Origin: Pseudomonas sp. PA15(2017)
GTDB lineage: Bacteria > Pseudomonadota > Gammaproteobacteria > Pseudomonadales > Pseudomonadaceae
Assembly (NCBI RefSeq): GCF_001945395.1
Contig: NZ_MSXV01000054.1
Coordinates: 66,381-130,380 of the forward strand
Direction of reading: 5' to 3'
Length of the DNA: 64,000 nucleotides
The position numbers and the translations under genes are program-made. The notes below the pieces were generated by a model. The model made no database searches. It saw only the letters and a list, made by a program, of their open reading frames with translations, and was not told the origin of the DNA. Below are positions 27,464 to 35,793 of the stretch, piece after piece; within the stretch, counting starts at the first letter, position 1, and each line of letters opens with the position of its first letter.

Positions 27464-29356
27464 TCAGGCGCCGATCACGCCGCCGTCGTCACGGGTGATG
27501 ACCACCACCGTGGAGCGGGGATGCACGCCGGCCTGATGATCAGGGAAGCTCGAGCCGCCCTCTTCGCCCGGGTGCTGGATGCCCACGAACATGCTCGTGT
27601 AGTCCGGCGAAAAGGCCAGGCCGGTCACCTCGCAGCCCACCGGGCCGACCATGAAACGGCGGATCTCGCCCGTGTGCGGGTCGGCGCAGAGCATCTGGTT
27701 ATTGCCCATGCCGGCGTAGTCACCCTTGTTGCTGTACTTGCCGTCAGTCTGGATCCACAGACGACCGCCGCCGTCGAAACCAACGCCATCCGGGCTGTTG
27801 AACATGTTGTCGGCGTTGATTGCATGGCTACCCGCCTGGGGCGTACCGGCATGCACCACCGGGTTGCCGGCGACCACGAACAGATCCCACTCGAAGTCCA
27901 GGGCGGCAGCGTCGTCAGCATGCTCGCGCCAGCGCAGGATCTGCCCGTACAGGTTGTTGGCGCGCGGGTTCGGGCCGCCGACCGGCTGCCCCGGCTCACC
28001 GCGCTTGCTGTTGTTGGTGAGGGTGCAGTAGACCTGGCCATCCTTGGGGCTGACGGTGATCCACTCGGGGCGATCCATGCGCGTGGCGCCGACGTGGGTG
28101 CCGGCCTGCCGCGCGCGAATCACCACCTCGGCCTGTTTGGCGAAGCCGTGCTCGGCGGTCAGGCCATGCTTGCCGGCGGTCAGCTCGATCCAGCGGCCGC
28201 GGCCTTTGGAGTGATCGGCATCACCGTTACCCTCGTCGAAACGCGCCACATACAGCGTGCCCCTATCGAGGATATGCCGATTGGCCTTGGCATCGCTGCG
28301 GTCCAGACGGTCGCGGGTGATGAACTTGTAGATGAACTCGCCACGCTCGTCGTCGCCCATGTACACGACCACGCGGCCATCGCGGGTGGTGGCCAGCGCC
28401 GCGTTCTCGTGCTTGAAACGGCCCAGGGCGGTGCGCTTGATCGGCTTGGCTTGCGGGTCGAACGGGTCGATCTCGACGATCCAGCCGTGGCGGTTCAGCT
28501 CATTGGGGTTCTTGGCAATATCGAAGCGCGGGTCGAAACGGTGCCACTCGTTCTCGGCGCTGGCGTGCAGCACGCTGAAACGCTTCTGATCAGGGCTGAA
28601 TTGCAGGTTGGCATCACTGCTGCCAAAGCAGTCGCTGAAGTTCTCTTCGCAGGTCAGGTAGGTGCCCCAGGGCGTCTGGCCACTGGAGCAGTTCTGGAAG
28701 GTGCCCAGCGCCTCGATACCGGCCGGGTCGGCCTCTGTCTTCAGAAGCTCGTGGCCGCGTGCCGGGCCGCTCACCTCGATCGGCAGGTTGCCATGCACAC
28801 GTCGGTTATAGGGCGAGCCCTGCACGAAGGCCCAGCCGGTACCACTGCGGCGCACCTCGATCACCGTCACGCCCTCGGCGTTCTGCGCCTTGCGCACGTC
28901 CTCGGCGGATTTCGGCAGGCCGCCATGGGCCAGCAGATAGCGGTAGTTCACGTATTCGTTGTTGATGGCCATCAGTGCGCGATCGGAGTCGCCCGGCCAG
29001 GGGAAGAAGCTCATGCCATCGGTGTTGTCACCGAACTGCAGCAACTGCTCGGCCGCGCTGTTGCTGCCATCGCCCTTGAAGGCCGGGCCGCCGGCCTGCA
29101 AGGGCTGGCCCCAGCTGATCAGCGGGCGGAACGAATAGCCTGGCGGCAGGGTGATGGTATCGGCCGTGGAGGCCGCCAGGTTGGCGAAACCCAGCAGAGG
29201 GCTGGGGACCGTGGCACTGATCGAATCGGCCAGTACGCTACGGCTCAGCAAGCCGCCGCCAAGAAACAACGCCGCGCCGGTCAGCGCTCCGGCTCCGATG
29301 AACCGGCGACGGGAGAGGGTCAGGCGTTCGAGGTCGGTCAATTGATCATCATGCAT
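27464..29356 (-). CDS. phoX: PhoX-family alkaline phosphatase (Tat-exported)
   Basis: PhoX enzymes are periplasmic or extracellular calcium/iron phosphatases that release phosphate from monoesters. This 630-residue protein has a clear Tat signal (LSRRRFIGAGALTGAALFLGGG) and the DUF839 fold, with family motifs such as NEYVNYRY, WGTYLTCEENFSDCFG and MDRPEWITVSP. The ATG at 29356 is preferred because AGGAG lies seven bases upstream; a GTG one codon earlier is less well spaced. A Pho box lies directly upstream, so expression on phosphate limitation through PhoB is likely. Confidence 0.93.
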   Translation of the reverse strand: MHDDQLTDLERLTLSRRRFIGAGALTGAALFLGGGLLSRSVLADSISATVPSPLLGFANLAASTADTITLPPGYSFRPLISWGQPLQAGGPAFKGDGSNSAAEQLLQFGDNTDGMSFFPWPGDSDRALMAINNEYVNYRYLLAHGGLPKSAEDVRKAQNAEGVTVIEVRRSGTGWAFVQGSPYNRRVHGNLPIEVSGPARGHELLKTEADPAGIEALGTFQNCSSGQTPWGTYLTCEENFSDCFGSSDANLQFSPDQKRFSVLHASAENEWHRFDPRFDIAKNPNELNRHGWIVEIDPFDPQAKPIKRTALGRFKHENAALATTRDGRVVVYMGDDERGEFIYKFITRDRLDRSDAKANRHILDRGTLYVARFDEGNGDADHSKGRGRWIELTAGKHGLTAEHGFAKQAEVVIRARQAGTHVGATRMDRPEWITVSPKDGQVYCTLTNNSKRGEPGQPVGGPNPRANNLYGQILRWREHADDAAALDFEWDLFVVAGNPVVHAGTPQAGSHAINADNMFNSPDGVGFDGGGRLWIQTDGKYSNKGDYAGMGNNQMLCADPHTGEIRRFMVGPVGCEVTGLAFSPDYTSMFVGIQHPGEEGGSSFPDHQAGVHPRSTVVVITRDDGGVIGA

Positions 29357-29405
29357 CACGGCGCTCCTGCGTTCTTCTGATGCGCAGGGACGCTATGTCA
29401 CTGAT

Positions 29406-29423
29406 GTGACGCTTGCATGACAG
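29406..29423 (-). promoter_or_regulatory. Pho box upstream of phoX
   Basis: On the minus strand CTGTCATgcaaGCGTCAC contains two 7-bp PhoB half-sites separated by 4 bp; the first is perfect and the second keeps the GTCA core. It ends about 50 bp before the phoX start. CATAGC, 8 bp further down, could serve as the -10. Confidence 0.72.
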
Positions 29424-29716
29424 TTGATGCTACGCGCCTGGAATGCCGACAAAGTTATCGACAGGTAGGCCATGTTCACAAATACGGTTATCCAATCTGT
29501 GGATAACCTGGTAGCTCTCTGCCACAGGCCTCACAGCGAGGGCCTCTCAGAAGATTGTACAGAATTTGATCAGTAGCCAGGGTTTGTTCACAGGAGCCCT
29601 GGATAAAACCCATGAGTATTTGTGGATAAACCTTCAGGTGCCTTTTATTCCGCGCTTTACAGGGACCTGGACAATTTTTGCATACCCATATTCGTAGCGA
29701 CCTGCCCTATTCCAAA
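29424..29716. other. Intergenic region rich in DnaA-box sequences
   Basis: There is no gene here. Exact DnaA boxes (TGTGGATAA) lie at 29498-29506 and 29621-29629, with one-mismatch versions such as TTATCGACA at 29455. GGTTATCCA-5 nt-TGGATAACC at 29486-29508 is a perfect inverted repeat. CCAGGG (29577-29582) and CCCTGG (29597-29602) form a second one. A third exact box lies at 29920-29928 inside the esterase gene. Several A/T-rich patches are present. Confidence 0.6.
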
Positions 29717-30562
29717 TCAGAATCGTCGTGTGCCGATCAGCTCGTCGAGTACCTGGGACGTTAGCCGGAACATTATCGATGTGTGGTCCTCGCCGGCCTC
29801 AATCTGGAAATCACTGCGCAACCCGTACTGCGAAAGAGCCTGCAAGCGCAGTTGTAGAGCGCGGGCATCCTGGATGCCCTGAGGTGCCTCGCGGTCACCG
29901 ATCAACAAGGTAAGGCTGCTGTGGATAAGATTCAGCTGACCCGCGTGGGCGCGCTCGAAGAATGTCCGCTCGGGCGCCAGCAGATAGCGATCACGCCACC
30001 ATAGCGTTGGGCTGACCGCTACCACGTGCTGGAACAGCGCGGGCCGAGTGAACAGCGTATAGATGCCGAACATCCCGCCAAAGGAGTGCCCCACCAGGCT
30101 GCGCTGGTCCTGGTCGACCTCGAAGCGCTTGGTGACCTCCGGCATCAGGCGCTCCTCGATGAAGTCGAGAAACAGGTCCTGCCCACCCTGAGGCGGCGTG
30201 TTGCGCTCGGGGGGTTGCGGCGGAGAAAGCTCGAATGCACGACGCTCGAAGTCCAGCGGCGTGTCGCTTGGATAGCCGATGGCCACCAGAATCGCTCCGC
30301 GCAGCCGCTTCTGAGCACGTTTGGCTGCGTGGAAGGCCGGAAAGTAGGCATTGTCGTCGAGCAGGTAGATCACCGGGTAGCCGCCGGTGTAGGGCATGTC
30401 CCCCTCCGGCAGGCTGATCATGATGCGGTACTCGCGCCCTTCGGCGCTTTTCATCTTCCATTGCTCGGTAGCGTCCAGCATCACCGGCTCGGCCTGGGCG
30501 GCCGCCAGGCTAGCCAGCAACAGTGCGCCGAACAACGCAACCCGTACGCCGATTGCGATCAC
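29717..30562 (-). CDS. Alpha/beta-hydrolase esterase, probably acting on a siderophore
   Basis: The 281-residue protein belongs to the esterase D/IroE-like family. A signal peptide (VRVALFGALLLASLAAAQA) sends it to the periplasm. The nucleophile elbow is GHSFGG, and the C-terminal His lies in GEDHTS. YPVIYLLDDNAYF is typical of the fold. It follows the TonB receptor gene with a 4-bp GTGA overlap, which decides the GTG start at 30562 and indicates translational coupling. By analogy with IroE it may hydrolyse the ester backbone of an imported siderophore; the substrate is not known. Confidence 0.85.
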   Translation of the reverse strand: MIAIGVRVALFGALLLASLAAAQAEPVMLDATEQWKMKSAEGREYRIMISLPEGDMPYTGGYPVIYLLDDNAYFPAFHAAKRAQKRLRGAILVAIGYPSDTPLDFERRAFELSPPQPPERNTPPQGGQDLFLDFIEERLMPEVTKRFEVDQDQRSLVGHSFGGMFGIYTLFTRPALFQHVVAVSPTLWWRDRYLLAPERTFFERAHAGQLNLIHSSLTLLIGDREAPQGIQDARALQLRLQALSQYGLRSDFQIEAGEDHTSIMFRLTSQVLDELIGTRRF

Positions 30563-32946
30563 CAGCTGTAACTCAGGCTGGTGACCACGCTGCGCGCTTC
30601 GCCGCGGTAGCAATTGCTGTCCTGGCAATTGATGTAGCGCTTGTCGGTCAGGTTGCGCGCATTGAGCGCCAGGCGCACGCCATCCAGGCCACCGCCGAAG
30701 TCGTAGTGCACTCCGGCGTCGATCAGGGTGTAGGCCTCGTTCTTCAGGGTGTTGTCACCGTTGCCATAGGTGCTGCCGGTGTAACGGGCACCGCCCGAGA
30801 CACCGAGCCCGAACGGCAGGCGGTAATCCAGCCACAGCGACGCCAGATGGCGCGGTACGTTCTTCGGGGCCTTGCCCTGGTAGTCGCTGTCCTTGGTGAC
30901 CTCGGCGTCGTTGAAGCTGTAGCTGGCCGTCATGCGCAGGCTGTCGCTCAAGTCGGAGACCGCTTCGAGCTCGAGGCCGCGAGAAACCTGCTCGCCGGTC
31001 TGCACCTGAAAGCTGCTGTTCGCTGGATCTCGCGTCACCACGTTGGTCTGGGTCAAGTGATACAACGAGGCCGTAAGCAGGGTGCTGGTACCCGGCGGCT
31101 GGTACTTGAGGCCAACCTCGTACTGCTCGCCCTCGCTTGGGGAAAATGGGTTGCCGGCGGAGTCGGAACCGCTTTGCGGCAGGAACGAAGTCGCGTAGCT
31201 GGCGTAGGGCGCCAGGCCGCTATCGAACAGGTAGAGCGCGCCGACCGAGCCGGTGGTGGCCGAATTGGTGATCTTGCTGTTGATGTCGCTACCGAACTGG
31301 TCGCCATTGGAGCGGGCATGCACCCAGTCGCGACGCAGCCCGGCGGACAAGCGCCAGCGATCGAGCTCGATCTGATCCTGCAGATAGACACCGGCGCGAT
31401 GCTCCAGGCCATCCCTGTCGACCAACACGGTGTCGGGGCGAGAGATCGGTTGATGATAGTCGGGGGCATCGAGGTCGAGCGACGGTGCGCTGCCTGTGGC
31501 ATACAGCAACTCGGTATCGAGCCAGGCATAGTCCACACCGCTGACCAGCGTGTGTTGCAGGTTGCCAGTGTCGAAACGACTGATCAGCCGGGTGTCGGTG
31601 GAGAGTGTGGCCATGTCCTCGTAGCTGCCTGCGGTGCTGCGAGGGAGTATGTTGTCGGCGCTGACCGGCCCAACATCCAGGTATTGATTGGTGGTGTCCA
31701 GCTGACCGTAACGCAGGTTCTGCTGCAGGCTGAAGGTGTCGTTGAAGGCGTGCTCGAACTCGTAGCCGACCGTCCACTTGCGCTGTTCGAGCTTGTCGAA
31801 ATACTCGTCGCCCTGCCAGATGCCGGTGAGGTGATCACCATCCTGATAGAGCATCGGCGACGCCGCCGTCTGCCGCTCCTGGTACTGGGCCAGCAGCGTC
31901 AGGCTGGTATCCGGGTCGATCTGCCAGCTCAGCGAAGGCGCCAGCAGGCGCGTGTTGTTGTCCATCTGCTCGATGGAGTACTCGGCATCTCGATAGATGC
32001 CCACGGTGCGAAACAGCACATTGCCCGCTTCATCCAGCTTGCCGCCCACATCGAACTGGCCCTGCCGATGATCGTAGTTGCCAACCTGCACTTCTACTTC
32101 ATTCTTCGCCAGCAGGCTTGGCCGCTTGCTGACCCGGTTCACCATGCCGCCGGGGCTGATCTGCCCATACAATACGGAGGCCGGCCCCTTGAGCACTTCG
32201 ATGCGCTCCAGGCTATACGCCTCGAGGGTGGGCAAGGCCAACCAGCCACTGCCAGCCTGACGCAAGCCGTCCAGAAAATCGGCGGACTGGGTGGTCTCGA
32301 AGCCACGCACGTTGATGGTGTCGAAGCGCGGATCCAGGCCCGACCCGCCGACCCGCACACCCGCCGTGTAAGCGACCGCGTCCTCGACCCGGTTGACCTT
32401 GCGAGCGGCGATCTGCTCGGCCGTCACCACACTGATGCTTTGCGCGGTTTCCAGGATTGGCTTGTCGCTCTTGGTGGCACTGCTGGCGTTACTGGCGAAA
32501 TAACCACCCGCCGGCTCGAAGGCATTCGGCGTCGCTGCCGCTTCGATGCTGGTTGCCTCGAGCTGCATACTGGCCTCGACCTTGCCCGGCAGCACCACGT
32601 AGCCCGACGTCGTCTTGTGGGCGACCAGGCCGCTACCATCGAGCAGCTTCGCCAGCCCGTCCTCCAGCGGGCCGCCACCTGAAAGGCCCGGGCTGCTAAG
32701 GCCACGCACCGTATCCGGCGAGTAGGACAAGGTGACCCCGGTGCGCTCGGCAAAGGTGCTCAGCGCCTGCTCCAGCGGCCCGGCCGCGATAGGCGGGGCG
32801 ACGACTGCAGCGACTGGCTGGGCAGCCTGCACCGTCATGCTCGCCGTTGCACCAAGCAAGGCCAGCGCCAGGCAGATGGCGCCTGGCAACGTACGGGGCT
32901 GAAGCTGAAATGGCAGGGGGCTGGCAGCACGCATGAGGGTATCCAT
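30559..32946 (-). CDS. TonB-dependent siderophore receptor with STN signalling domain
   Basis: The protein (795 residues from the chosen ATG at 32946) imports a ferric siderophore through the outer membrane. Its order is signal peptide (to about residue 41), STN signalling domain (LEQALSTFAERTGVTLSYSPDTV), plug domain (ETAQSISVVTAEQIAARK; VLKGPASVLYGQISPGGMVN) and a 22-strand barrel ending in an aromatic residue (SYSW). The STN domain contacts the FecR-type anti-sigma factor encoded just upstream, making a cell-surface signalling system. The longer reading frame to 33138 overlaps fecR and is not supported. The ligand cannot be read from the sequence. Confidence 0.9.
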   Translation of the reverse strand: MDTLMRAASPLPFQLQPRTLPGAICLALALLGATASMTVQAAQPVAAVVAPPIAAGPLEQALSTFAERTGVTLSYSPDTVRGLSSPGLSGGGPLEDGLAKLLDGSGLVAHKTTSGYVVLPGKVEASMQLEATSIEAAATPNAFEPAGGYFASNASSATKSDKPILETAQSISVVTAEQIAARKVNRVEDAVAYTAGVRVGGSGLDPRFDTINVRGFETTQSADFLDGLRQAGSGWLALPTLEAYSLERIEVLKGPASVLYGQISPGGMVNRVSKRPSLLAKNEVEVQVGNYDHRQGQFDVGGKLDEAGNVLFRTVGIYRDAEYSIEQMDNNTRLLAPSLSWQIDPDTSLTLLAQYQERQTAASPMLYQDGDHLTGIWQGDEYFDKLEQRKWTVGYEFEHAFNDTFSLQQNLRYGQLDTTNQYLDVGPVSADNILPRSTAGSYEDMATLSTDTRLISRFDTGNLQHTLVSGVDYAWLDTELLYATGSAPSLDLDAPDYHQPISRPDTVLVDRDGLEHRAGVYLQDQIELDRWRLSAGLRRDWVHARSNGDQFGSDINSKITNSATTGSVGALYLFDSGLAPYASYATSFLPQSGSDSAGNPFSPSEGEQYEVGLKYQPPGTSTLLTASLYHLTQTNVVTRDPANSSFQVQTGEQVSRGLELEAVSDLSDSLRMTASYSFNDAEVTKDSDYQGKAPKNVPRHLASLWLDYRLPFGLGVSGGARYTGSTYGNGDNTLKNEAYTLIDAGVHYDFGGGLDGVRLALNARNLTDKRYINCQDSNCYRGEARSVVTSLSYSW

Positions 32947-33110
32947 TGAGGGAGTGATTCCCTCTAACCGGATGAGCCGGAAAAGTCCGACATTCGATTT
33001 AGAAATCGGGGTTTCATTGGCGGTTATGGGGCGGTAGCGGACGTTTCCCGCTCCCACAGGTACTGCATCGATGGCCGCTTCTACCTTCGAACAGCCACTC
33101 GCGGTAGGCC

Positions 33111-34037
33111 TCAGGCCACCGGCACCACGCGTACCCACCAGCGCGTGCGCTCGACGATCCTCACCGGCAACAGGTGAGCAATGTTGCCCAGCATCGCGTC
33201 GGGCTCATCCAGGCGGAACACCCCGGAAAGGTGCAGTTCGGCAACGGCGTCATCGCAGGTCAGCCAACCCTTTCGATAACGACCTGCTTCGGCCAGGAAG
33301 TCAGCCAGGCGAATATCGCTGACCACCAGCAGGCCACGCGCCCAGGAGAAGGGATCGACAGGCCCCTTGCCGAGAGGCGTCATAGCCGCTGCGGACACCC
33401 CCAGCCCCTCGCCATCGCTTAGCCGCACCTGGCCGACCGCGGTGGACACCAGCGCCTCGCCACGCTGTACATGGATCTCGCTGTAACCATCATGTTCGCG
33501 CAGCAGCACGCTGGCGTTGCGGCCCTGGCAGGTGGCGAAACGGCAGCGGGCCTGCCAGTGCACGCCCTCCACCAACGCTTCGCCAGCACGCAGAATCAAC
33601 TCCTGCCCCGCTACGTCCAGGGCACTTCCGGTGTTGAGCATCACCTCCGCCGCCACGCCCAGACTGATGCGGCGGCGCTCACCCGTCGCCGTGGCGAAAT
33701 CGGCCCGCCAGGTAGGCGAGGTTTGCGCCACCAACGCCGTCGCACCACCCACCACCAGTCCAAGACCGAGCAACTTCAGCGTGCGTCGCCGGCTCAGGTC
33801 CGCTTCGGCACGGCGCAACAAGGGGATTGTTTGCGCCGCATCCGGCAACCGGCTGGCCTGGAACAGCCCACCCATCTCCTGCAAGCGCTGCCAGGCCAGA
33901 CGATGGCGGGCATCGCACTCCAACCACTTTTGCAACTGCTGTTGCACATCGGTAACGGCGCCATGGTCACGCAAGCGCATCTGCCACTCGATGGCCGCGC
34001 AGACGATGGCCTCCGGCAAGCGCTCCGTCGTACTCAC
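33111..34037 (-). CDS. FecR-family anti-sigma factor
   Basis: The 308-residue sensor begins with a DUF4880 domain (AIVCAAIEWQMRLRDHG; KWLECDARHRLAWQRL) that binds the sigma factor. A membrane helix follows (LKLLGLGLVVGGATALV, about residues 90-107), then the periplasmic FecR domain (GERRRISLGVAAEVMLNTGSAL; HVQRGEALV). The GTG at 34037 overlaps the sigma gene stop by 4 bp (GTGA), so translation is coupled. Together with the adjacent sigma and receptor genes it forms a complete cell-surface signalling module for iron uptake. Confidence 0.9.
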   Translation of the reverse strand: MSTTERLPEAIVCAAIEWQMRLRDHGAVTDVQQQLQKWLECDARHRLAWQRLQEMGGLFQASRLPDAAQTIPLLRRAEADLSRRRTLKLLGLGLVVGGATALVAQTSPTWRADFATATGERRRISLGVAAEVMLNTGSALDVAGQELILRAGEALVEGVHWQARCRFATCQGRNASVLLREHDGYSEIHVQRGEALVSTAVGQVRLSDGEGLGVSAAAMTPLGKGPVDPFSWARGLLVVSDIRLADFLAEAGRYRKGWLTCDDAVAELHLSGVFRLDEPDAMLGNIAHLLPVRIVERTRWWVRVVPVA

Positions 34038-34552
34038 TGCGTGGTCTCGAAGCAGGCGCGATAGCAGTGCAGCAATGCACTCGCTACATGGCGCTCGACG
34101 GTACGGCTGGTAACCCCCAGTTGCTCGGCAATCTGCCGGTGAGTGAGGCCGCCGAGCTGGTAGAGCAGAAAGGCCTCGCGTATGGCGGGCTTGAGACCGT
34201 CGAGCAAGCCAGCGATTCGCTCCAGGCATTCCAGCGCCTCGTGACGCACGTCCGGCGGCGGGTAACTGGCTTCGGGCAACTGCGCCAATGCGTCGAGGTA
34301 GGCCCGCTCCAGCGCATCACGACGCCAGTGATCGATCACCAGGCCACGGGCGACACGAACCAGCAAGGCACGCGGTGCCTGATCGCTGATCGGCTTGCCA
34401 CGCATCAGCAACCGCACGAAGGTGTCCTGAGCCAGATCCGCCGCCTGCTGCGAACAGCCGAGCGAACGCCGCAACCAGCCATTCAGCCAGCGGTGGTGCG
34501 TGCCATAAAGCACATCGAGCGGGACGATGGAATCCGTTTCAGGTAGCGACAT
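34034..34552 (-). CDS. ECF sigma factor of the FecI type
   Basis: The 172-residue protein has sigma region 2 (DLAQDTFVRLLMRGKP; LLVRVARGLVIDHWRR) and region 4 (LTHRQIAEQLGVTSRTVERHVASAL). The ATG at 34552 has GGAGGG six bases upstream, and residues before it lack similarity. It should direct RNA polymerase to the receptor promoter when the FecR partner signals siderophore binding. A Fur-like box lies about 70 bp upstream, consistent with induction by iron starvation. Confidence 0.9.
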   Translation of the reverse strand: MSLPETDSIVPLDVLYGTHHRWLNGWLRRSLGCSQQAADLAQDTFVRLLMRGKPISDQAPRALLVRVARGLVIDHWRRDALERAYLDALAQLPEASYPPPDVRHEALECLERIAGLLDGLKPAIREAFLLYQLGGLTHRQIAEQLGVTSRTVERHVASALLHCYRACFETTQ

Positions 34553-34619
34553 GGACGCCCTCCGAGGCCGACAAGCGCGAAGAACAGCGTGGACAAGCTG
34601 GCGACCGCGCACATTATTC

Positions 34620-34638
34620 GCGAATCATTCTTATTACA
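34620..34638 (-). promoter_or_regulatory. Candidate Fur box upstream of the ECF sigma gene
   Basis: GCGAATCATTCTTATTACA matches the 19-bp Fur consensus at 11 positions, keeping the ATTcTtATT core. It lies 68 bp upstream of the sigma factor ATG. Confidence 0.5.
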
Positions 34639-34714
34639 ACCTCTGGTGAGGATCAATCGACGGGCAGCCGCCATTAGCGCCGTCATTCGCACCCCGACAT
34701 GACAGAAACGCGCG

Positions 34715-34733
34715 TATGGATATATGATCCATA
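34715..34733. promoter_or_regulatory. Inverted repeat upstream of the ParD-like gene
   Basis: TATGGAT-ATATG-ATCCATA is a perfect 7-bp inverted repeat ending 25 bp before the antitoxin start, followed by another A/T-rich stretch with TATATC. Such a site is typical of antitoxin autoregulation. Confidence 0.5.
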
Positions 34734-34758
34734 TATATTTCGTATATCAGGATTAACC

Positions 34759-34968
34759 ATGGGTATCGTCAATATCGAAGACGAGCTGCACGACCAGCTT
34801 CGCCGAGCAAGCAGCGTGTCGCACCGCTCCATCAATGCCCAGGCCGGGTTCTGGATTCGCATCGGCATGCTCTGTGAAATGAATCCAACCCTCAGCTTCA
34901 ACGAAGTGATGGCCGCCGAGCTGCGTGCTGCCGGCGTATCGGCGCCCGGGCTGGCGAACGCGTCATGA
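34759..34968 (+). CDS. ParD-like antitoxin-family protein
   Basis: This 69-residue protein reads as a ParD-like (ribbon-helix-helix) DNA-binding protein: an N-terminal strand (MGIVNIEDELHDQLRR) followed by helices SVSHRSINAQAGFWIRIGML, typical of the PF11903 family. The ATG at 34759 has CAGGA six bases upstream; earlier codons are unlike the family. No ParE toxin follows. Instead the stop overlaps the start of a methionine aminopeptidase gene (ATGA), so the two proteins are made from one coupled message. A palindromic operator candidate lies upstream. Confidence 0.8.
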   Translation: MGIVNIEDELHDQLRRASSVSHRSINAQAGFWIRIGMLCEMNPTLSFNEVMAAELRAAGVSAPGLANAS

Positions 34969-35732
34969 TCAAGACGCCGGAGGAAATCACCTTGATGGCC
35001 GAAGCCGGCCGGCTATTGGCCTCGGTCTTCACTCACCTCGATCAGCTGAACCTGTGCGGGATGTCGACCCTGCAGGTCGACGGCTTTGTGGATAACTTCA
35101 TTGTCCACAACCTCAAGGCGCGCCCGGCCAGTAAAGGCCAGTACGGTTTCGCCTATTCGCTCAACGCCTCCATCAACCAAGTGGTGTGCCACGGGGTACC
35201 GAGCGGCAAGGACATCTTGCAGAACGGCGACCTGGTAAATGTCGATATCACTCTGGAAAAGAACGGCTATATCGCCGATTCGAGCAAAACCTACCTGATC
35301 GGCAGCGTATCGCCGGAAGCGCAGCGCCTTACCCGCGTGACCTACGAGGCGCTGTGGAAAGGGATCGCGGCGGTACGACCCGGCGGCCGGCTGGGCGACA
35401 TTGGCCATGCCATCGAACGCCACGCCCGCGCCCACGGCTATTCGGTGGTACGCGAGTATTGCGGTCATGGCATCGGCAAACAGATGCATGAAGCACCGGA
35501 AGTGCTGCACTGGGGCAAGGCCGGAACCGGCCTGACCCTGCGCGAGGGCATGACCTTCACCATCGAGCCGATGATCAACCAGGGCAAGCCCGGTACCAGG
35601 ACCTTGCGTGACGGTTGGACGGTAGTCACCAACGATGGGCTGCTGTCCGCGCAGTTCGAGCACACCGTTGCCGTCACCGCCGATGGCGTCCGCGTGCTGA
35701 CCCTACGACCGGATGAGACGCCGCTGCGCTGA
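34965..35732 (+). CDS. map: Type I methionine aminopeptidase
   Basis: The enzyme removes the initiator Met from nascent proteins. All five metal ligands are visible: VNVDITL and IADSSKTY (two Asp), GHGIG (His), TIEPM (Glu) and QFEHT (Glu). The substrate-site His lies in QVVCHGVPS. At 255 residues it is a normal bacterial type Ia length. The housekeeping map gene usually lies by rpsB, so this is probably a second copy. Its overlap with a ParD-like gene is unusual for a translation enzyme. Confidence 0.93.
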   Translation: MIKTPEEITLMAEAGRLLASVFTHLDQLNLCGMSTLQVDGFVDNFIVHNLKARPASKGQYGFAYSLNASINQVVCHGVPSGKDILQNGDLVNVDITLEKNGYIADSSKTYLIGSVSPEAQRLTRVTYEALWKGIAAVRPGGRLGDIGHAIERHARAHGYSVVREYCGHGIGKQMHEAPEVLHWGKAGTGLTLREGMTFTIEPMINQGKPGTRTLRDGWTVVTNDGLLSAQFEHTVAVTADGVRVLTLRPDETPLR

Positions 35733-35793
35733 TACAGGTTTAACGTCAAAACCGGCCGGTCTACCTATTCAGCCGATGGCCGCATAAGTTCAA

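Noticed and set aside
27459..27479. CGTGATC/GATCACG hairpin at the tadE-phoX junction as a terminator
   Set aside because: It lies partly in the phoX coding end and has no T-tract on either strand.
27521..29380. 619-codon plus-strand frame opposite phoX
   Set aside because: It is an antisense shadow with no domain. PhoX has a Tat signal, a good ribosome-binding site and a Pho box.
30523..32682. 719-codon plus-strand frame opposite the TonB receptor
   Set aside because: It is an antisense shadow; the receptor on the minus strand has all family motifs.
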